From Nitrospirota bacterium (GTDB lineage Bacteria; Nitrospirota; Thermodesulfovibrionia; Thermodesulfovibrionales; JdFR-88), in NCBI GenBank assembly GCA_014874185.1, contig JACWAF010000010.1:1-64000 (forward strand): a stretch of DNA of 64,000 nt. The letters run 5' to 3'. The notes under the pieces were generated by a model that was not told where the DNA came from, searched no databases, and saw only the letters and a program-made list of their open reading frames with translations. Within the stretch, counting starts at the first letter, position 1. Each line of letters starts with the position of its first letter. Made by a program: the position numbers and the translations under genes. Positions 1 to 8,476 of the stretch are shown piece after piece.

Positions 1-115
1 ATTCTAAAAAGCCTCATTTAAGAGAAATAACCTCCTGAAATCTCAGGCTTTTGGACAGGTTTTGCTCTCGCTCCGAAATCAGGCCCCAGATGCTGTCCAA
101 AAGACGCCAGACCTT

Positions 116-165
116 GTCATTCCCGCCCCGTATCAGGTACGGGGTAGACTCCAGCGGGAATCCAG
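116..165. repeat. REP-like nested inverted repeat
   Basis: Arms CATTCCCGC and GCGGGAATC enclose a second palindrome, CCCCGTA/TACGGGG. A shorter relative with the same outer arms lies at 31056-31088. The region 1-243 shows no convincing gene; short frames through it only translate the palindrome. Confidence 0.6.
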
Positions 166-243
166 GTCCAAAAATACCTTTAAAAAGCCAATAAACTGGG
201 GTTCGTTTCAGGAGCGCAGACCCGGGAGAGGGTTTGGCCAAGG

Positions 244-1248
244 CTATTTCACCTCTATCCCCTCTTCCGAAAGTCTTTTTAATATAAGTTTTTTAAGCTC
301 GAACTGCGCGAAATTCTGCTGGTTAAAATGGGCCGCATAACAGGTGAGCACGAATTCCAGGTAGTTCTCCCCCGCGGTTGCCGGGGGCGGGTTGAAACTG
401 ACCCTGGGATCGGGCTTATTAAGCAGGCCGGGGACGTAAGCCATGCCCTTTTGGGCCTCGTCCAGCATGAGTTTTTCCACCTTTTCAGGGTCCTGTCCGG
501 CGGCCACCCTCACCTGGATATTGAAGGAGGTGCTGGGGTCGGGCAGGCTGTAATTGGTGAGGACGCTCTGGGCCAGCTTGTTATTCGGGATTACGACTAT
601 GTTATTGGTGCTCACGAGAATCCGCGTGCTCCTTATCCCGATATCATCCACGTAGCCCTCCTGCCCGGTCTCGAGCCTGACGAAGTCCCCCACCTTCACG
701 GGCTTGTCAAGGAGTATTTGGATCCCGGCGAAGAAGTTCGAAAGCGTATCCTGCAAGGCAAGGGCCACGGCCAGACCGCTCACGCCCAGGGCCGTCAGAA
801 GCGGCGCTATCGAGACACCAAGGCTGTTCAGGACTGCCAGAAAGCCCACTACATAAACCAGGAATTTTATGAAGCCGTAGGTGAGGCCTGTGGTGGGCAG
901 GGGAAGGGCGCTCTTTTCAATGTAATACCTCAGGAGTCTTGCCAGCAGGTTTGCCGCCGCAATGCTCACTGAAATTATGAGCAGGACAAGAACTACCCGC
1001 TCGATCTCAATCGAGTATCTTTCGGGCAAATCGGAGACGCGCGCACCCGCGATCAGGGCGAGGGCCACGCACCAGAAATATGTCCCCCTGCGCAGACTGC
1101 CGGAGTATATCTCCCTGAGTGCCTTGGTGCGTCTTTCGGCCCACCTGTGGAGGACAAACAGGAGAAGCCATCTTATTGCAAGCAGGACGACAAATCCGCC
1201 GCCAGCTACGATAACAGGCACGGAAAATTCCCTCAGGTCCAGGCCCAT
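244..1248 (-). CDS. MscS-family small-conductance mechanosensitive channel
   Basis: The 334-residue protein has three to four hydrophobic segments in the N-terminal 140 residues. These are followed by the MscS pore helix (about residues 146-173, Gly/Ala-rich, ending in LQDTLSNFFAG) and the beta domain with the family pattern KPVKVGDFV. The C-terminal part is the mixed alpha/beta domain that forms the cytoplasmic vestibule in this family. Its role would be to release solutes from the inner membrane on hypo-osmotic shock. It is monocistronic and points away from the dsr operon. There is nothing to tell which MscS subtype it belongs to. Confidence 0.93.
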   Translation of the reverse strand: MGLDLREFSVPVIVAGGGFVVLLAIRWLLLFVLHRWAERRTKALREIYSGSLRRGTYFWCVALALIAGARVSDLPERYSIEIERVVLVLLIISVSIAAANLLARLLRYYIEKSALPLPTTGLTYGFIKFLVYVVGFLAVLNSLGVSIAPLLTALGVSGLAVALALQDTLSNFFAGIQILLDKPVKVGDFVRLETGQEGYVDDIGIRSTRILVSTNNIVVIPNNKLAQSVLTNYSLPDPSTSFNIQVRVAAGQDPEKVEKLMLDEAQKGMAYVPGLLNKPDPRVSFNPPPATAGENYLEFVLTCYAAHFNQQNFAQFELKKLILKRLSEEGIEVK

Positions 1249-1581
1249 TGAGAAAATACCACCCCTATTTTTCGAGAGCGGAAAAAATTTTCATCTGCGC
1301 CTATTATCCCCTGTTTACGGGTGTTTTTCAAGGCGGGAATCAATATGGCTTTGTACTTAAATTGGAAAGACTGCGCCAGAAAAGGTTTAAACAGCATGAT
1401 TATCCCCCTCCATTGACGGGAGGGGTTGGGGGAGGGTGAAGCGTTTACCACCCTCACCCTCGCCCTCCCCCCTCAAGGGGGAGGGGAATAGAAAAGCGCA
1501 AAAAATTAAAGAGTCAAAATTAAAAGTTCTCTTTGGTGTCCCACGGTCCGTGGGCTTTCTCTTGCAAGAGAAAGAACAGAA
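1249..1581. repeat. Intergenic region with two palindromic repeat types
   Basis: No gene is visible. At 1402-1489 there are inverted copies of the CCCTCCCC/GGGGAGGG repeat seen again near 46.5, 48.3, 54.2, 58.9 and 60.2 kb. At 1540-1554 there is a small hairpin (CCCACGGTCCGTGGG), and at 1555-1574 the 20-base palindrome CTTTCTCTTGCAAGAGAAAG, a member of a dispersed family found at several other gaps. Confidence 0.7.
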
Positions 1582-1612
1582 ATAAAAAGAGGGCGGGTGA
1601 AAACCCGCCCTC
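1582..1612 (-). terminator. Rho-independent terminator of the dsr operon
   Basis: A perfect 10-base stem (GAGGGCGGGT/ACCCGCCCTC) with a four-base loop is followed on the minus strand by a run of T. It lies about 20 bases beyond the dsrP stop codon, the right place and orientation to end the dsr transcript. Confidence 0.9.
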
Positions 1613-1633
1613 TCTGGAGGTAATCGATAATTC

Positions 1634-2827
1634 TTAGTGGGCTTCCTCGACGGCGCCCTTAAGCGGGGCCGGGTACTCGTTGGCCACTTTCACCGATATG
1701 GCTACCTTGTAAAGGACGGTGAGGACCAGAATGCCCGCCGCGTAAACGCCCATTGTGATGAGCAGCTCTATCCCGGTGGGCCAGTACTCGGTCACGTGGT
1801 CCATCGGGCTCGGAATGAAGCCGCCGATGACAAGCCCGAACCCCTTGTCTATCCACAACGATATGAACGTGGCCACGCAAGCCACGGCCAGCAGTTTCTC
1901 CTTCCGCCTTATCTGCGGGAAGACGAGCATGCTCATGGAGACGACCGCAAGCACGCTGGAGGTCCACATCAGGGGGACAAGCTTGTTATGGCCGTCAAGC
2001 CCCATATAGAGGTACTTGAACGAGGCCATGTGCTCCGGAATATGCGAATAGAAGGCGGTAAAGAATTCCAGCCCAAGCAGGAATACGTTTACGAACATGG
2101 CATAGGTGACGATCTTGCCCAGTGTCTGTATGGCTTCCTTGCCCGCATCGAACCTGGTTATCTTTCTTACAAGCAGGGCCAGCAAAAGAAGCAGCGCGGG
2201 GCCGGCCGCGAAAGCGGACGCGAGGAACCGCGCGGCCATTACGGCGCTGAGCCAGAAGGCCCTGCCCGGAAGACCGGCGTACAGGAAGGCCGTCACGGTG
2301 TGGATGCTCACCGCCCACGGCACGGAAAGATAGGTGAGCGGCTTCGTCCACGAGGGGTGCGGCACGCCCATCTTCTCCGCGTGCAGGTTGGCCCAGCCGA
2401 TCAGGAGGTTCAAGGCCAGATAGCCAGAGAGCACGAGTGAATCCCAGAACATCACCGAGTTCGGCCTGGGGTGCAGGACGACGTTCATTATCCTCATCGG
2501 CTGCCCCATGTCCACAAAGATGAACAGTATGCACATGGTGACGGCCGATACGGCGAGGAACTCGCCCAATATGACGATCCTTCCGAAGGTCTTGTAGTTG
2601 TGCAGGTAGTAAGGTATTACCAGCATGACGGCCGAGGCCGCCACGCCGACCAGGAAGGTGAACTGTGCGATATAGAACCCCCAGCTTACGTCCCTGCTCA
2701 TGCCGGTTATGCCCAAACCGTAGTTGAACTGCTTTATGTAGGCGGCCGTCCCTATGCCGACAAGTACCAGCAGGAACAGCACCCACGCCCAGTACAGCTT
2801 GCTTCCAGTCAGCGCTTTATCCAGCAT
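1634..2827 (-). CDS. dsrP: DsrP, NrfD-like membrane subunit of the DsrMKJOP complex
   Basis: The 397-residue protein is hydrophobic throughout, with about ten membrane segments of the NrfD/PsrC family. By family knowledge it is the quinone-interacting membrane subunit that exchanges electrons with the periplasmic ferredoxin DsrO and haem protein DsrJ. It is the last gene of the operon: its ATG lies inside the end of dsrO (11-base overlap), and a strong terminator follows. Identity rests on family features plus the full syntenic order M-K-J-O-P. Confidence 0.95.
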   Translation of the reverse strand: MLDKALTGSKLYWAWVLFLLVLVGIGTAAYIKQFNYGLGITGMSRDVSWGFYIAQFTFLVGVAASAVMLVIPYYLHNYKTFGRIVILGEFLAVSAVTMCILFIFVDMGQPMRIMNVVLHPRPNSVMFWDSLVLSGYLALNLLIGWANLHAEKMGVPHPSWTKPLTYLSVPWAVSIHTVTAFLYAGLPGRAFWLSAVMAARFLASAFAAGPALLLLLALLVRKITRFDAGKEAIQTLGKIVTYAMFVNVFLLGLEFFTAFYSHIPEHMASFKYLYMGLDGHNKLVPLMWTSSVLAVVSMSMLVFPQIRRKEKLLAVACVATFISLWIDKGFGLVIGGFIPSPMDHVTEYWPTGIELLITMGVYAAGILVLTVLYKVAISVKVANEYPAPLKGAVEEAH

Positions 2828-3632
2828 TGGTCTCGCCGCCTCCTATCACATAATAAATATTGGGCCCGGTCCCAAGCTCCGGCTTTCTGCGGATTGTGTA
2901 TGTCCTGGCCAGCGCCTTCCGCACGTCGGAGTTGGGATCATCTATGTCGCCGAAGACCAGTCCTCCCGCCGGTGCGGCCTCCACGCAGGCCGGCTGCTTG
3001 CCCTGGGCTATCCGCTCGTCGCAGAAGGTGCATTTTTCCACCACGCCCTTTGTCCGGGTGGGGTATTCCATGTTCAGGTCGTTCATGTTCAGGGCGAGCC
3101 GCGGATCGCGCCAGTTGAAGCTCCTGGCCCCGAACGGGCAGGCCGCCATGCAGAACCGGCAGCCGATGCAGCGGTGATAGTCCATCATCACTATGCCGTC
3201 GGGGCGCTTGAAGGTGGCCTTTGTGGGGCAGACCCTCGTGCAGGCCGGATGGTCGCAGTGGTTGCACATGACCAGGAAGGGCATCTCCTTGAATGCCTCG
3301 TCAAGGAAGGGGCTCTCCTGGCCGGGGAACACGTGCTTGTAGGTGTCCGTCCAGATCCATTTCACCTCGTCCTTCGGGTTTCCCCAGTTGGGCACGTTGT
3401 GCGTATGGTGGCAGGCGTATATCACCTTCTGGATGTCGTCTTTGGTCTTGAACTTGGACATGTCCACGACCATGGCAAACTGTTTGGCCTTAACGGTCTC
3501 GGGGGTCTCCATGCTCTCGAAGGCCTGCGCCCGGCCGCCGGAGCCGAACCTGCCCACCACGTTCATGGCCGTAACGCCGGCAGCGGCACCCCAGCCGGCC
3601 ACCTTGAAAAACTGTCTTCTGTCTATCTTCAT
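2817..3632 (-). CDS. dsrO: DsrO, Tat-exported periplasmic iron-sulfur subunit
   Basis: The start at 3632 gives 271 residues beginning with a Tat signal (RRQFFK at residues 5-10, then a short hydrophobic stretch). Its ATG overlaps the dsrJ stop as ATGA and has a G-rich ribosome site; a longer in-frame start upstream would bury the Tat motif. Cysteines are at 123/126/131/135, 155/158/161/165 and 201/204/216, plus a single Cys74. That is twelve in all, enough for three [4Fe-4S] clusters. The protein should shuttle electrons between DsrJ and DsrP in the periplasm. The pattern of missing cysteines is discussed in the findings. Confidence 0.94.
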   Translation of the reverse strand: MKIDRRQFFKVAGWGAAAGVTAMNVVGRFGSGGRAQAFESMETPETVKAKQFAMVVDMSKFKTKDDIQKVIYACHHTHNVPNWGNPKDEVKWIWTDTYKHVFPGQESPFLDEAFKEMPFLVMCNHCDHPACTRVCPTKATFKRPDGIVMMDYHRCIGCRFCMAACPFGARSFNWRDPRLALNMNDLNMEYPTRTKGVVEKCTFCDERIAQGKQPACVEAAPAGGLVFGDIDDPNSDVRKALARTYTIRRKPELGTGPNIYYVIGGGETNAG

Positions 3633-4048
3633 GATTGGCCCCCCCGTTCCTTTGGCGCGATGTGGCAGTCCCAGCAGTAGGGCTTCACGGCCATGTAGTT
3701 GTGACATCTGTCACAGAATTCCTTCTTGTTTGAGTGGCAATGCATGCAGGTGTTCTGAAGGCTGATGGTGAACTTCCTGCCGTCCGAGGAGATATAGAGC
3801 CTCTTGTTCTGACGGAGGGCCGAATCCCTCCACTCGTTCAGAAGCCGCATGTGATTGGCCTGCATGAACGCCTTCGGCTCCACGCAGACGTCCTTCCTGC
3901 CAAGCTGGGCCTGCACTTCCTTTATTACGGGCGTGTCCAGGCTTGGTTCGGGCCTTTTGACCGCCGTCCCGATGTTGGAGAAGAAGGGCAAGGTGGCAAT
4001 CCCAAGGAAGATGGCAAGCCCGATGATTATCTTTCCTCCGTTATACAT
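3629..4048 (-). CDS. dsrJ: DsrJ, triheme cytochrome c subunit
   Basis: From the ATG at 4048 the protein has 139 residues: one N-terminal membrane anchor or signal (residues 5-24) and three CXXCH haem-binding motifs (101-105, 112-116, 125-129). Cys55, before the haem motifs, fits the unusual cysteine haem ligand known in DsrJ. I chose 4048 because GGGAGG lies eight bases upstream; the GTG at 4057 would sit on top of that site. The gene overlaps the end of dsrK by eight bases and is translationally coupled to dsrO. It is exported and needs the system II haem machinery (resB/ccsB at 60.6-63.3 kb). Confidence 0.94.
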   Translation of the reverse strand: MYNGGKIIIGLAIFLGIATLPFFSNIGTAVKRPEPSLDTPVIKEVQAQLGRKDVCVEPKAFMQANHMRLLNEWRDSALRQNKRLYISSDGRKFTISLQNTCMHCHSNKKEFCDRCHNYMAVKPYCWDCHIAPKERGGQS

Positions 4049-5660
4049 TGCCTTCACCTCCCTTGGCGGGCAGGGGCTCGCCGCGGAGATTGGTCTCCCT
4101 CGGCTTCTCGCCCTTCATGACGAGGGCATTGGCGACCATCTCGTGCACGCCGGTGACGCCCACGCCCGGACACCAGTAATTCATCGAGGTCGTGAGGGCG
4201 GCCCTGTCTATGGCGCAGATATTGGCCAGCATGTTCACTCCGTATCTTTGCTGAACGTATCTTACGGCATTGGCCCTGGCCAGTCCGCCCTTCATCCTCA
4301 GGTCCATGTCCTCGCCCGCGTTCAGCCCGGAGCCCGACCCGCAGCAGAAGGTCTTTTCGCGGATCGTGTCCTCCGGCATCTCGTAGAAGTTGTTGCAGAT
4401 GTTGCGGATTATGTACCTGGGCTCTTCGAGGATGCCCATCCCGCGCGCCGTGTTGCAGGAGTCGTGATAGGTGACCACCAGGTCGTCGTTCCTCGAAGGG
4501 TCCAGCTTCAGCTTGCCGTGCCGGATGAGGTCCGCCGTGAACTCGGCTATGTGCACCATCTTTGTGCCTTTCGCGTTCTCGAAGACCGTGCCGGTTATCG
4601 GCGAACGGGGCACCTCCAGGAAGTCGGCCGGGCCGTTCCAGGTATCCATGTACTGGTTCAGCACGCGCCACATGTGGCCGCATTCGCCGCCCAGTATCCA
4701 TTTCACCCCCAGCCTCTTGGCCTCGGCGTATATCTTGTAGTTCAGCCGTTTTGCGGTCTCGTTCGATGTGAAGAAACCGAAGTTGCCTCCCTCCGAGGCG
4801 TATGTGCTCCAGGTGTAGTTCAACCCAAGTTCGTGGAAGAGCATCAGGTAACCCATGCAGGTGTATGTGCCGGGGTCCGCAAAGAGGTCGCCCGAAGGGG
4901 TGACAAAGAGTATGTCCGCGCCTTTTTTATTAAAGGGCGGGTCTATCTTGATGCCGGTCACCGTCTCTATGTCGTCCAGCATGAACTCTACATTGCTCTT
5001 TATCGTATGCGGCTCCAGCCCCAGGTGGTTGCCCTTCATGTAGCAGGCGGAGGCCGGGCCGGCTATCCACTCTATGTTCAGGCCCAGGAGGTTCAGCATC
5101 TCCCTGCCCATGATGGTTATCTCGGCCGTGTCTATGCCGTACGGGCAGAAGACCGAGCAGCGGCGGCACTCGGTGCACTGGAAGAAGTAATACCACCACT
5201 CCTTCAGGACATTTATGTCCAGGTCGCGCGCGCCGCCAAGCTTTCCGAGGAGTTTTCCGGGGGTGGTGAAGTAGCGCCTGTAGACGCTCCTCATCAGCTC
5301 CGCCCTCAGGACGGGCATGTTCTTCGGGTCTCCGGAGCCCAGGAAGAAATGGCACTTGTCCGCGCAGGCGCCGCACCGGACGCATATGTCCATGAAGAGC
5401 TTGAACGAGCGGTATTTCTTGAGCCTGTCGGCCATGCCCTCAAGGACCGTGTCCTTCCAGTTCTCGGGCAGCTTCCAGTCCTCATGGGAGGGGTTCCAGT
5501 CCCGCGCATTGGGGAGGCCCAGAATATTCAGGCTCTTCGCCTTCGCGCCCCAGCAGAACATACCCGGCTTTATCTCCACCGGGAGTTCCATCCAGGGCTT
5601 GGCCGGGGGCGTGTAATTGATCGATTGTATTATTTCATTGGGTTTCATTTCTTTGGCCAT
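4041..5660 (-). CDS. dsrK: DsrK, HdrD-like catalytic iron-sulfur subunit
   Basis: The 539-residue cytoplasmic protein has two ferredoxin-type cluster motifs (cysteines about 93-103 and 162-172). CCG-domain segments follow, ending in FCCGSGSG near residues 438-445, the signature of the non-cubane cluster in HdrB/HdrD relatives. In known complexes DsrK works with DsrM to reduce or oxidise DsrC trisulfide or disulfide. It starts three bases after dsrM ends, so the two are co-translated. No key cysteine appears to be missing. Confidence 0.95.
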   Translation of the reverse strand: MAKEMKPNEIIQSINYTPPAKPWMELPVEIKPGMFCWGAKAKSLNILGLPNARDWNPSHEDWKLPENWKDTVLEGMADRLKKYRSFKLFMDICVRCGACADKCHFFLGSGDPKNMPVLRAELMRSVYRRYFTTPGKLLGKLGGARDLDINVLKEWWYYFFQCTECRRCSVFCPYGIDTAEITIMGREMLNLLGLNIEWIAGPASACYMKGNHLGLEPHTIKSNVEFMLDDIETVTGIKIDPPFNKKGADILFVTPSGDLFADPGTYTCMGYLMLFHELGLNYTWSTYASEGGNFGFFTSNETAKRLNYKIYAEAKRLGVKWILGGECGHMWRVLNQYMDTWNGPADFLEVPRSPITGTVFENAKGTKMVHIAEFTADLIRHGKLKLDPSRNDDLVVTYHDSCNTARGMGILEEPRYIIRNICNNFYEMPEDTIREKTFCCGSGSGLNAGEDMDLRMKGGLARANAVRYVQQRYGVNMLANICAIDRAALTTSMNYWCPGVGVTGVHEMVANALVMKGEKPRETNLRGEPLPAKGGEGNV

Positions 5661-5663
5661 GTC

Positions 5664-6656
5664 TTACTCCTTCTCCACCGGGATGCCGGCCGCCTTCATC
5701 TTCTCCCTGAAGTCGTTTTCGTACTCTTCATATGTATGTACGTGAACGGGGTAGTTCCAGGGGTTTATATGACGGACAATGCGGCTGTTGTTCGAGAGAT
5801 TTCTGGTGGGGCTCAGGAAAACCCCGCCCGAGTGCATGAGCTTTGAGAACGGGAAATAGGCGAAGAGCACGCTTATAAGGAAGAGGTGCACATAGAAGAT
5901 GGTCCCAAGCCCCTGGGGCACTACCGGGTTGAATGTGGCAAGCCCCATGGTGAGGTTCTTCACCCCGACCACGTTCACCTTCAGGAAATACCTCATCAGG
6001 ACGCCCGAGCACCCTATGCCCAGTATCAGAAAGAGCGGGAAGTAATCGGCCGCGAGCGAGATGTATTTTACCTGCGGGATGTAGAACCTTCTTATAAGGA
6101 GGAACAGCACGGCGGCCAGGAATACGACATCCGTTATGTAAAGGAGCGGGGCCCCTATCTGGAGGAAGCTGTCAAGCCTCTCCACCAGGCCCACCGCCGG
6201 CGGCACATTGAAGATGAAGAACCTCAGGTGCCGTATGAGGATTATGAGAAACGTCCAGTGGAAGGCGAGCCCGGCCATCCAGAGCCATTTGTCCGACCCA
6301 TAGGCGATCTTCGGCCCTTCCCTCAGTTCGCCTTTAAGGTTCCTGAAGAGGGAGCGGAAGAAGAAGACCTCCAGGAACATCCTAGCGAGCACGCCAAGCG
6401 TGCCCGAGGGGTTCTCTATCTTGTTCTGCTTTATCCAGGGGAGGGATTTCTGCTGTCCGCAAGTGGTCGGTATCCTGAATGGGACGGGAACGCGCCCCCA
6501 TTTCACGATGCGGGCCAGAAACCCCACAATGAAAATAGCGAGGGCGGCATAGGGTATCGCGACCCCGAAGAGCCCGGTGAGCCCGGCCCCCTTCACCCCA
6601 AGGATGGCAAGCAGAACGAGTGCTACTACAGCCGCGAATGAAACAAAAGCGCTCAT
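5664..6656 (-). CDS. dsrM: DsrM, cytochrome b-type membrane subunit (NarI-like)
   Basis: The 330-residue protein has about six membrane segments and several histidines within or beside them (for example AFHWTF and LIRHLRF), as expected for a NarI-like dihaem cytochrome b. It passes electrons between the quinone pool and DsrK. It is the first membrane-complex gene of the operon and lies just after the RsbRD-N-like gene. The C-terminal cytoplasmic tail (from about residue 280) is charged. Confidence 0.94.
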   Translation of the reverse strand: MSAFVSFAAVVALVLLAILGVKGAGLTGLFGVAIPYAALAIFIVGFLARIVKWGRVPVPFRIPTTCGQQKSLPWIKQNKIENPSGTLGVLARMFLEVFFFRSLFRNLKGELREGPKIAYGSDKWLWMAGLAFHWTFLIILIRHLRFFIFNVPPAVGLVERLDSFLQIGAPLLYITDVVFLAAVLFLLIRRFYIPQVKYISLAADYFPLFLILGIGCSGVLMRYFLKVNVVGVKNLTMGLATFNPVVPQGLGTIFYVHLFLISVLFAYFPFSKLMHSGGVFLSPTRNLSNNSRIVRHINPWNYPVHVHTYEEYENDFREKMKAAGIPVEKE

Positions 6657-6684
6657 CTGGTTACCCCTTTTCTCCTTTGATGGT

Positions 6685-7230
6685 TTAACTTGCCTCGGGG
6701 TCCGTCTCTTCTTCCCCGGCCCCGCTGATAAGCTTTGCCTGCTGTAGAAGCCTGAACACGCTCCTCTTCGTCTCCTCCGCCTTCAGGTCATATATCCTCT
6801 CGCGGCAGCCCATGTAAATATCGAAGCAGACAAGTACTACATCGTCTATGGCGGAGTCGATCTCGAAAAGCTCTTCATGCAGGTTGTTCGCCCGTATCTC
6901 TTCTGCCGCGGCCTCCCGGACAACCCCTTTCAGCGCGAGTACAAACGAGACGGCATCTCGCGCGGTGAAATCCTGGACCGCCCGGACCCTGATAACGGTG
7001 TCCAGAAAGGGAACGATCTCTTCGGTATTGGCTGGCTTGTCCTTTGAGAGGACCTGGTCGAGGACCTTCTCCAGGGCCTCGCCGATGGCGTGGCCCACGG
7101 GGTTTTGGAAGCGGTTGGCCTGGCCTTTCAGAAACCTGGCGGTCTCGGCCGGATAGGTCTCAATCACCAGGTCGAACCATTTCTCGAGGATAACGGGCTT
7201 TTTTCCCGACAGGAGCTGCTTTAAGTTCAT
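6685..7230 (-). CDS. RsbRD N-terminal-like cytoplasmic protein of the dsr operon
   Basis: The product has 181 residues from the ATG at 7230, the first start that begins directly with the conserved-looking MNLKQLL. An upstream start would add a low-complexity Arg/Gly stretch. It is all-alpha, with a globin-like helical pattern typical of RsbRD N-terminal domains, and has no membrane segment. Genes of this type commonly sit between dsrC and dsrM in dsr operons; their role is unknown, with sensing or regulation being a guess. The ribosome site is weak (AAGG four bases upstream). Confidence 0.75.
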   Translation of the reverse strand: MNLKQLLSGKKPVILEKWFDLVIETYPAETARFLKGQANRFQNPVGHAIGEALEKVLDQVLSKDKPANTEEIVPFLDTVIRVRAVQDFTARDAVSFVLALKGVVREAAAEEIRANNLHEELFEIDSAIDDVVLVCFDIYMGCRERIYDLKAEETKRSVFRLLQQAKLISGAGEEETDPEAS

Positions 7231-7299
7231 AAGCCTTGCCGGAGAACGCCGACGGGCAGGACCCCCCTGCCCGTCACGCATTCCCGATTGTCGCCTTTC

Positions 7300-7635
7300 T
7301 TATACGCAGCCGGTCGGCTTCGGCAGTCCCGCGTAGCGGCAGGCCTGCTTCGCCGGCCCGGCGGGGTACAGCTCGTAAAGATACTTCGTGTTTCCCTTCT
7401 CTGGCCCCATCGACTTTGCTATCTCCTTGACCAGGATCTTGATCATGGGGGCTATCTGGTACTTCTGGTAGTAGTCCCTCAGGAAGTTGATCACTTCCCA
7501 GTGGTTCTCAGTAAGGGTCATGCCATCCTTCGTAGCCATATCGGTGGCAAGATCGGGTGTCCAGTCCGCCAGGTTCACGAGGTAGCCGTCATCGTCTAGC
7601 TCAATCTGCTTTCCCTGGAAATCAATAATAGGCAT
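7300..7635 (-). CDS. dsrC: DsrC, sulfur-carrier protein
   Basis: The 111-residue protein has the full DsrC C-terminal arm: Cys99 and the penultimate Cys110 ten residues apart (CRYAGLPKPTGCV). Both cysteines are needed in this family to form the DsrC trisulfide that DsrK processes. TusE-type relatives that only serve tRNA thiolation usually keep just the last cysteine, so this is a dissimilatory-type DsrC. It has a strong ribosome site (GAGGAGGAG) and leads the operon dsrC-RsbRD-dsrMKJOP. dsrAB are not in the window. Confidence 0.97.
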   Translation of the reverse strand: MPIIDFQGKQIELDDDGYLVNLADWTPDLATDMATKDGMTLTENHWEVINFLRDYYQKYQIAPMIKILVKEIAKSMGPEKGNTKYLYELYPAGPAKQACRYAGLPKPTGCV

Positions 7636-7720
7636 CTTCTCCTCCTCAGTGGGTTTAATTTTTTAGAAAAAATTCCCTTTTAGTCTAACATTTCCATTTT
7701 AAAAGGCTCAAGTCTCTAAA

Positions 7721-7748
7721 CTTAAAACAGTGGCGGGGAAAGGGTCAA
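7721..7748 (-). promoter_or_regulatory. Possible sigma-70 promoter for the dsrC-dsrMKJOP operon
   Basis: TTGACC (7743-7748) and TTTAAG (7721-7726) are separated by 16 bases, about 85 bases upstream of the dsrC start. The -10 match is imperfect, so this is tentative. Confidence 0.3.
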
Positions 7749-7812
7749 ATTAAAAAAATTAATTCACCAGTTAGCAGGGCTTATAAAATGAGGATATAAA
7801 GAAACGGAAGAG

Positions 7813-7842
7813 TTTACCTTTTCACCGGAAATCTTGTAAAAT
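7813..7842 (+). promoter_or_regulatory. Likely promoter of the tolQR operon, close to the start codon
   Basis: TTTACC (7813-7818) and TAAAAT (7837-7842) are 18 bases apart. Only ten bases separate the -10 box from the ATG, and no Shine-Dalgarno sequence is seen, so the transcript would be leaderless or nearly so. Confidence 0.45.
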
Positions 7843-7852
7843 AGTCTCTGCG

Positions 7853-8476
7853 ATGAACAACAACGCATTCTACATGGTCATGCAGGCAAGCCCGCTCGTC
7901 AAGGCAGTCCTCAGCCTGCTGATGCTGTTTTCGGTCTTCTCCTGGGCCATAATCTTTTTCAAATTCAAGTACTTGTCCAGGGCGGAAAAAGAGACGGAAA
8001 ATTTCGGGCGACTCCTGGGCGGCAAAGCCGACCACGGCGAACTCCTGCTCCGGGCGAAGACGCTGACCCTGAGCCCGGCGGCCAACCTCTTCAGGGCCGG
8101 GCTTAAAAACGGCTCTTCCGAGGACTCGCTGAAGAGGGCCCTCAAAAGGCAGGAAGCAATAGAAGTGCAGAAACTTGAAAAATATTTGAACTTCCTTGCC
8201 ACCACAGGCTCCACCACCCCGTTCATAGGTCTCTTCGGGACGGTCTGGGGAATAATGAACGCCTTCAGGCATATAGGGCTGCAGGGAAGCGCCTCGCTTG
8301 CGGTGGTTGCCCCGGGCATAGCCGAGGCCCTTATCACCACGGCCATGGGCCTCATAGCCGCCATCCCGGCCGTCATGGCCTACAATTACTTCCTTGGCAG
8401 GACGAGGAAGCTAATAGCCGACACGGAAAGCTACACGGAGGAGATAGAGGCCATTCTGAAGGAGAAGCCCCGGTGA
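7853..8476 (+). CDS. tolQ: TolQ/ExbB-type proton channel subunit
   Basis: The 207-residue protein has a first membrane helix at about residues 15-38, a cytoplasmic charged loop, and the conserved MotA/TolQ/ExbB block STTPFIGLFGTVWGIM near residue 122. The last helix carries EALITTAMGLIAAIPAVMAYN. It forms the proton-driven motor with TolR in the inner membrane, energising outer-membrane constriction (Tol) or transport (Ton). The gene overlaps tolR by GTGA. Tol and Exb cannot be separated fully, but the following TonB/TolA-like gene with no receptor nearby favours Tol. Confidence 0.93.
   Translation: MNNNAFYMVMQASPLVKAVLSLLMLFSVFSWAIIFFKFKYLSRAEKETENFGRLLGGKADHGELLLRAKTLTLSPAANLFRAGLKNGSSEDSLKRALKRQEAIEVQKLEKYLNFLATTGSTTPFIGLFGTVWGIMNAFRHIGLQGSASLAVVAPGIAEALITTAMGLIAAIPAVMAYNYFLGRTRKLIADTESYTEEIEAILKEKPR

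Noticed and set aside
14-241. Possible short gene at the left edge
   Set aside because: Most of it is translation of the REP-like palindrome; no ribosome site or family.
3855-5846. Very long open frame (663 codons) antisense to dsrJ, dsrK and the dsrM end
   Set aside because: It mirrors the codon pattern of real dsr genes, has no recognisable domain, and the opposite strand has complete Dsr proteins.
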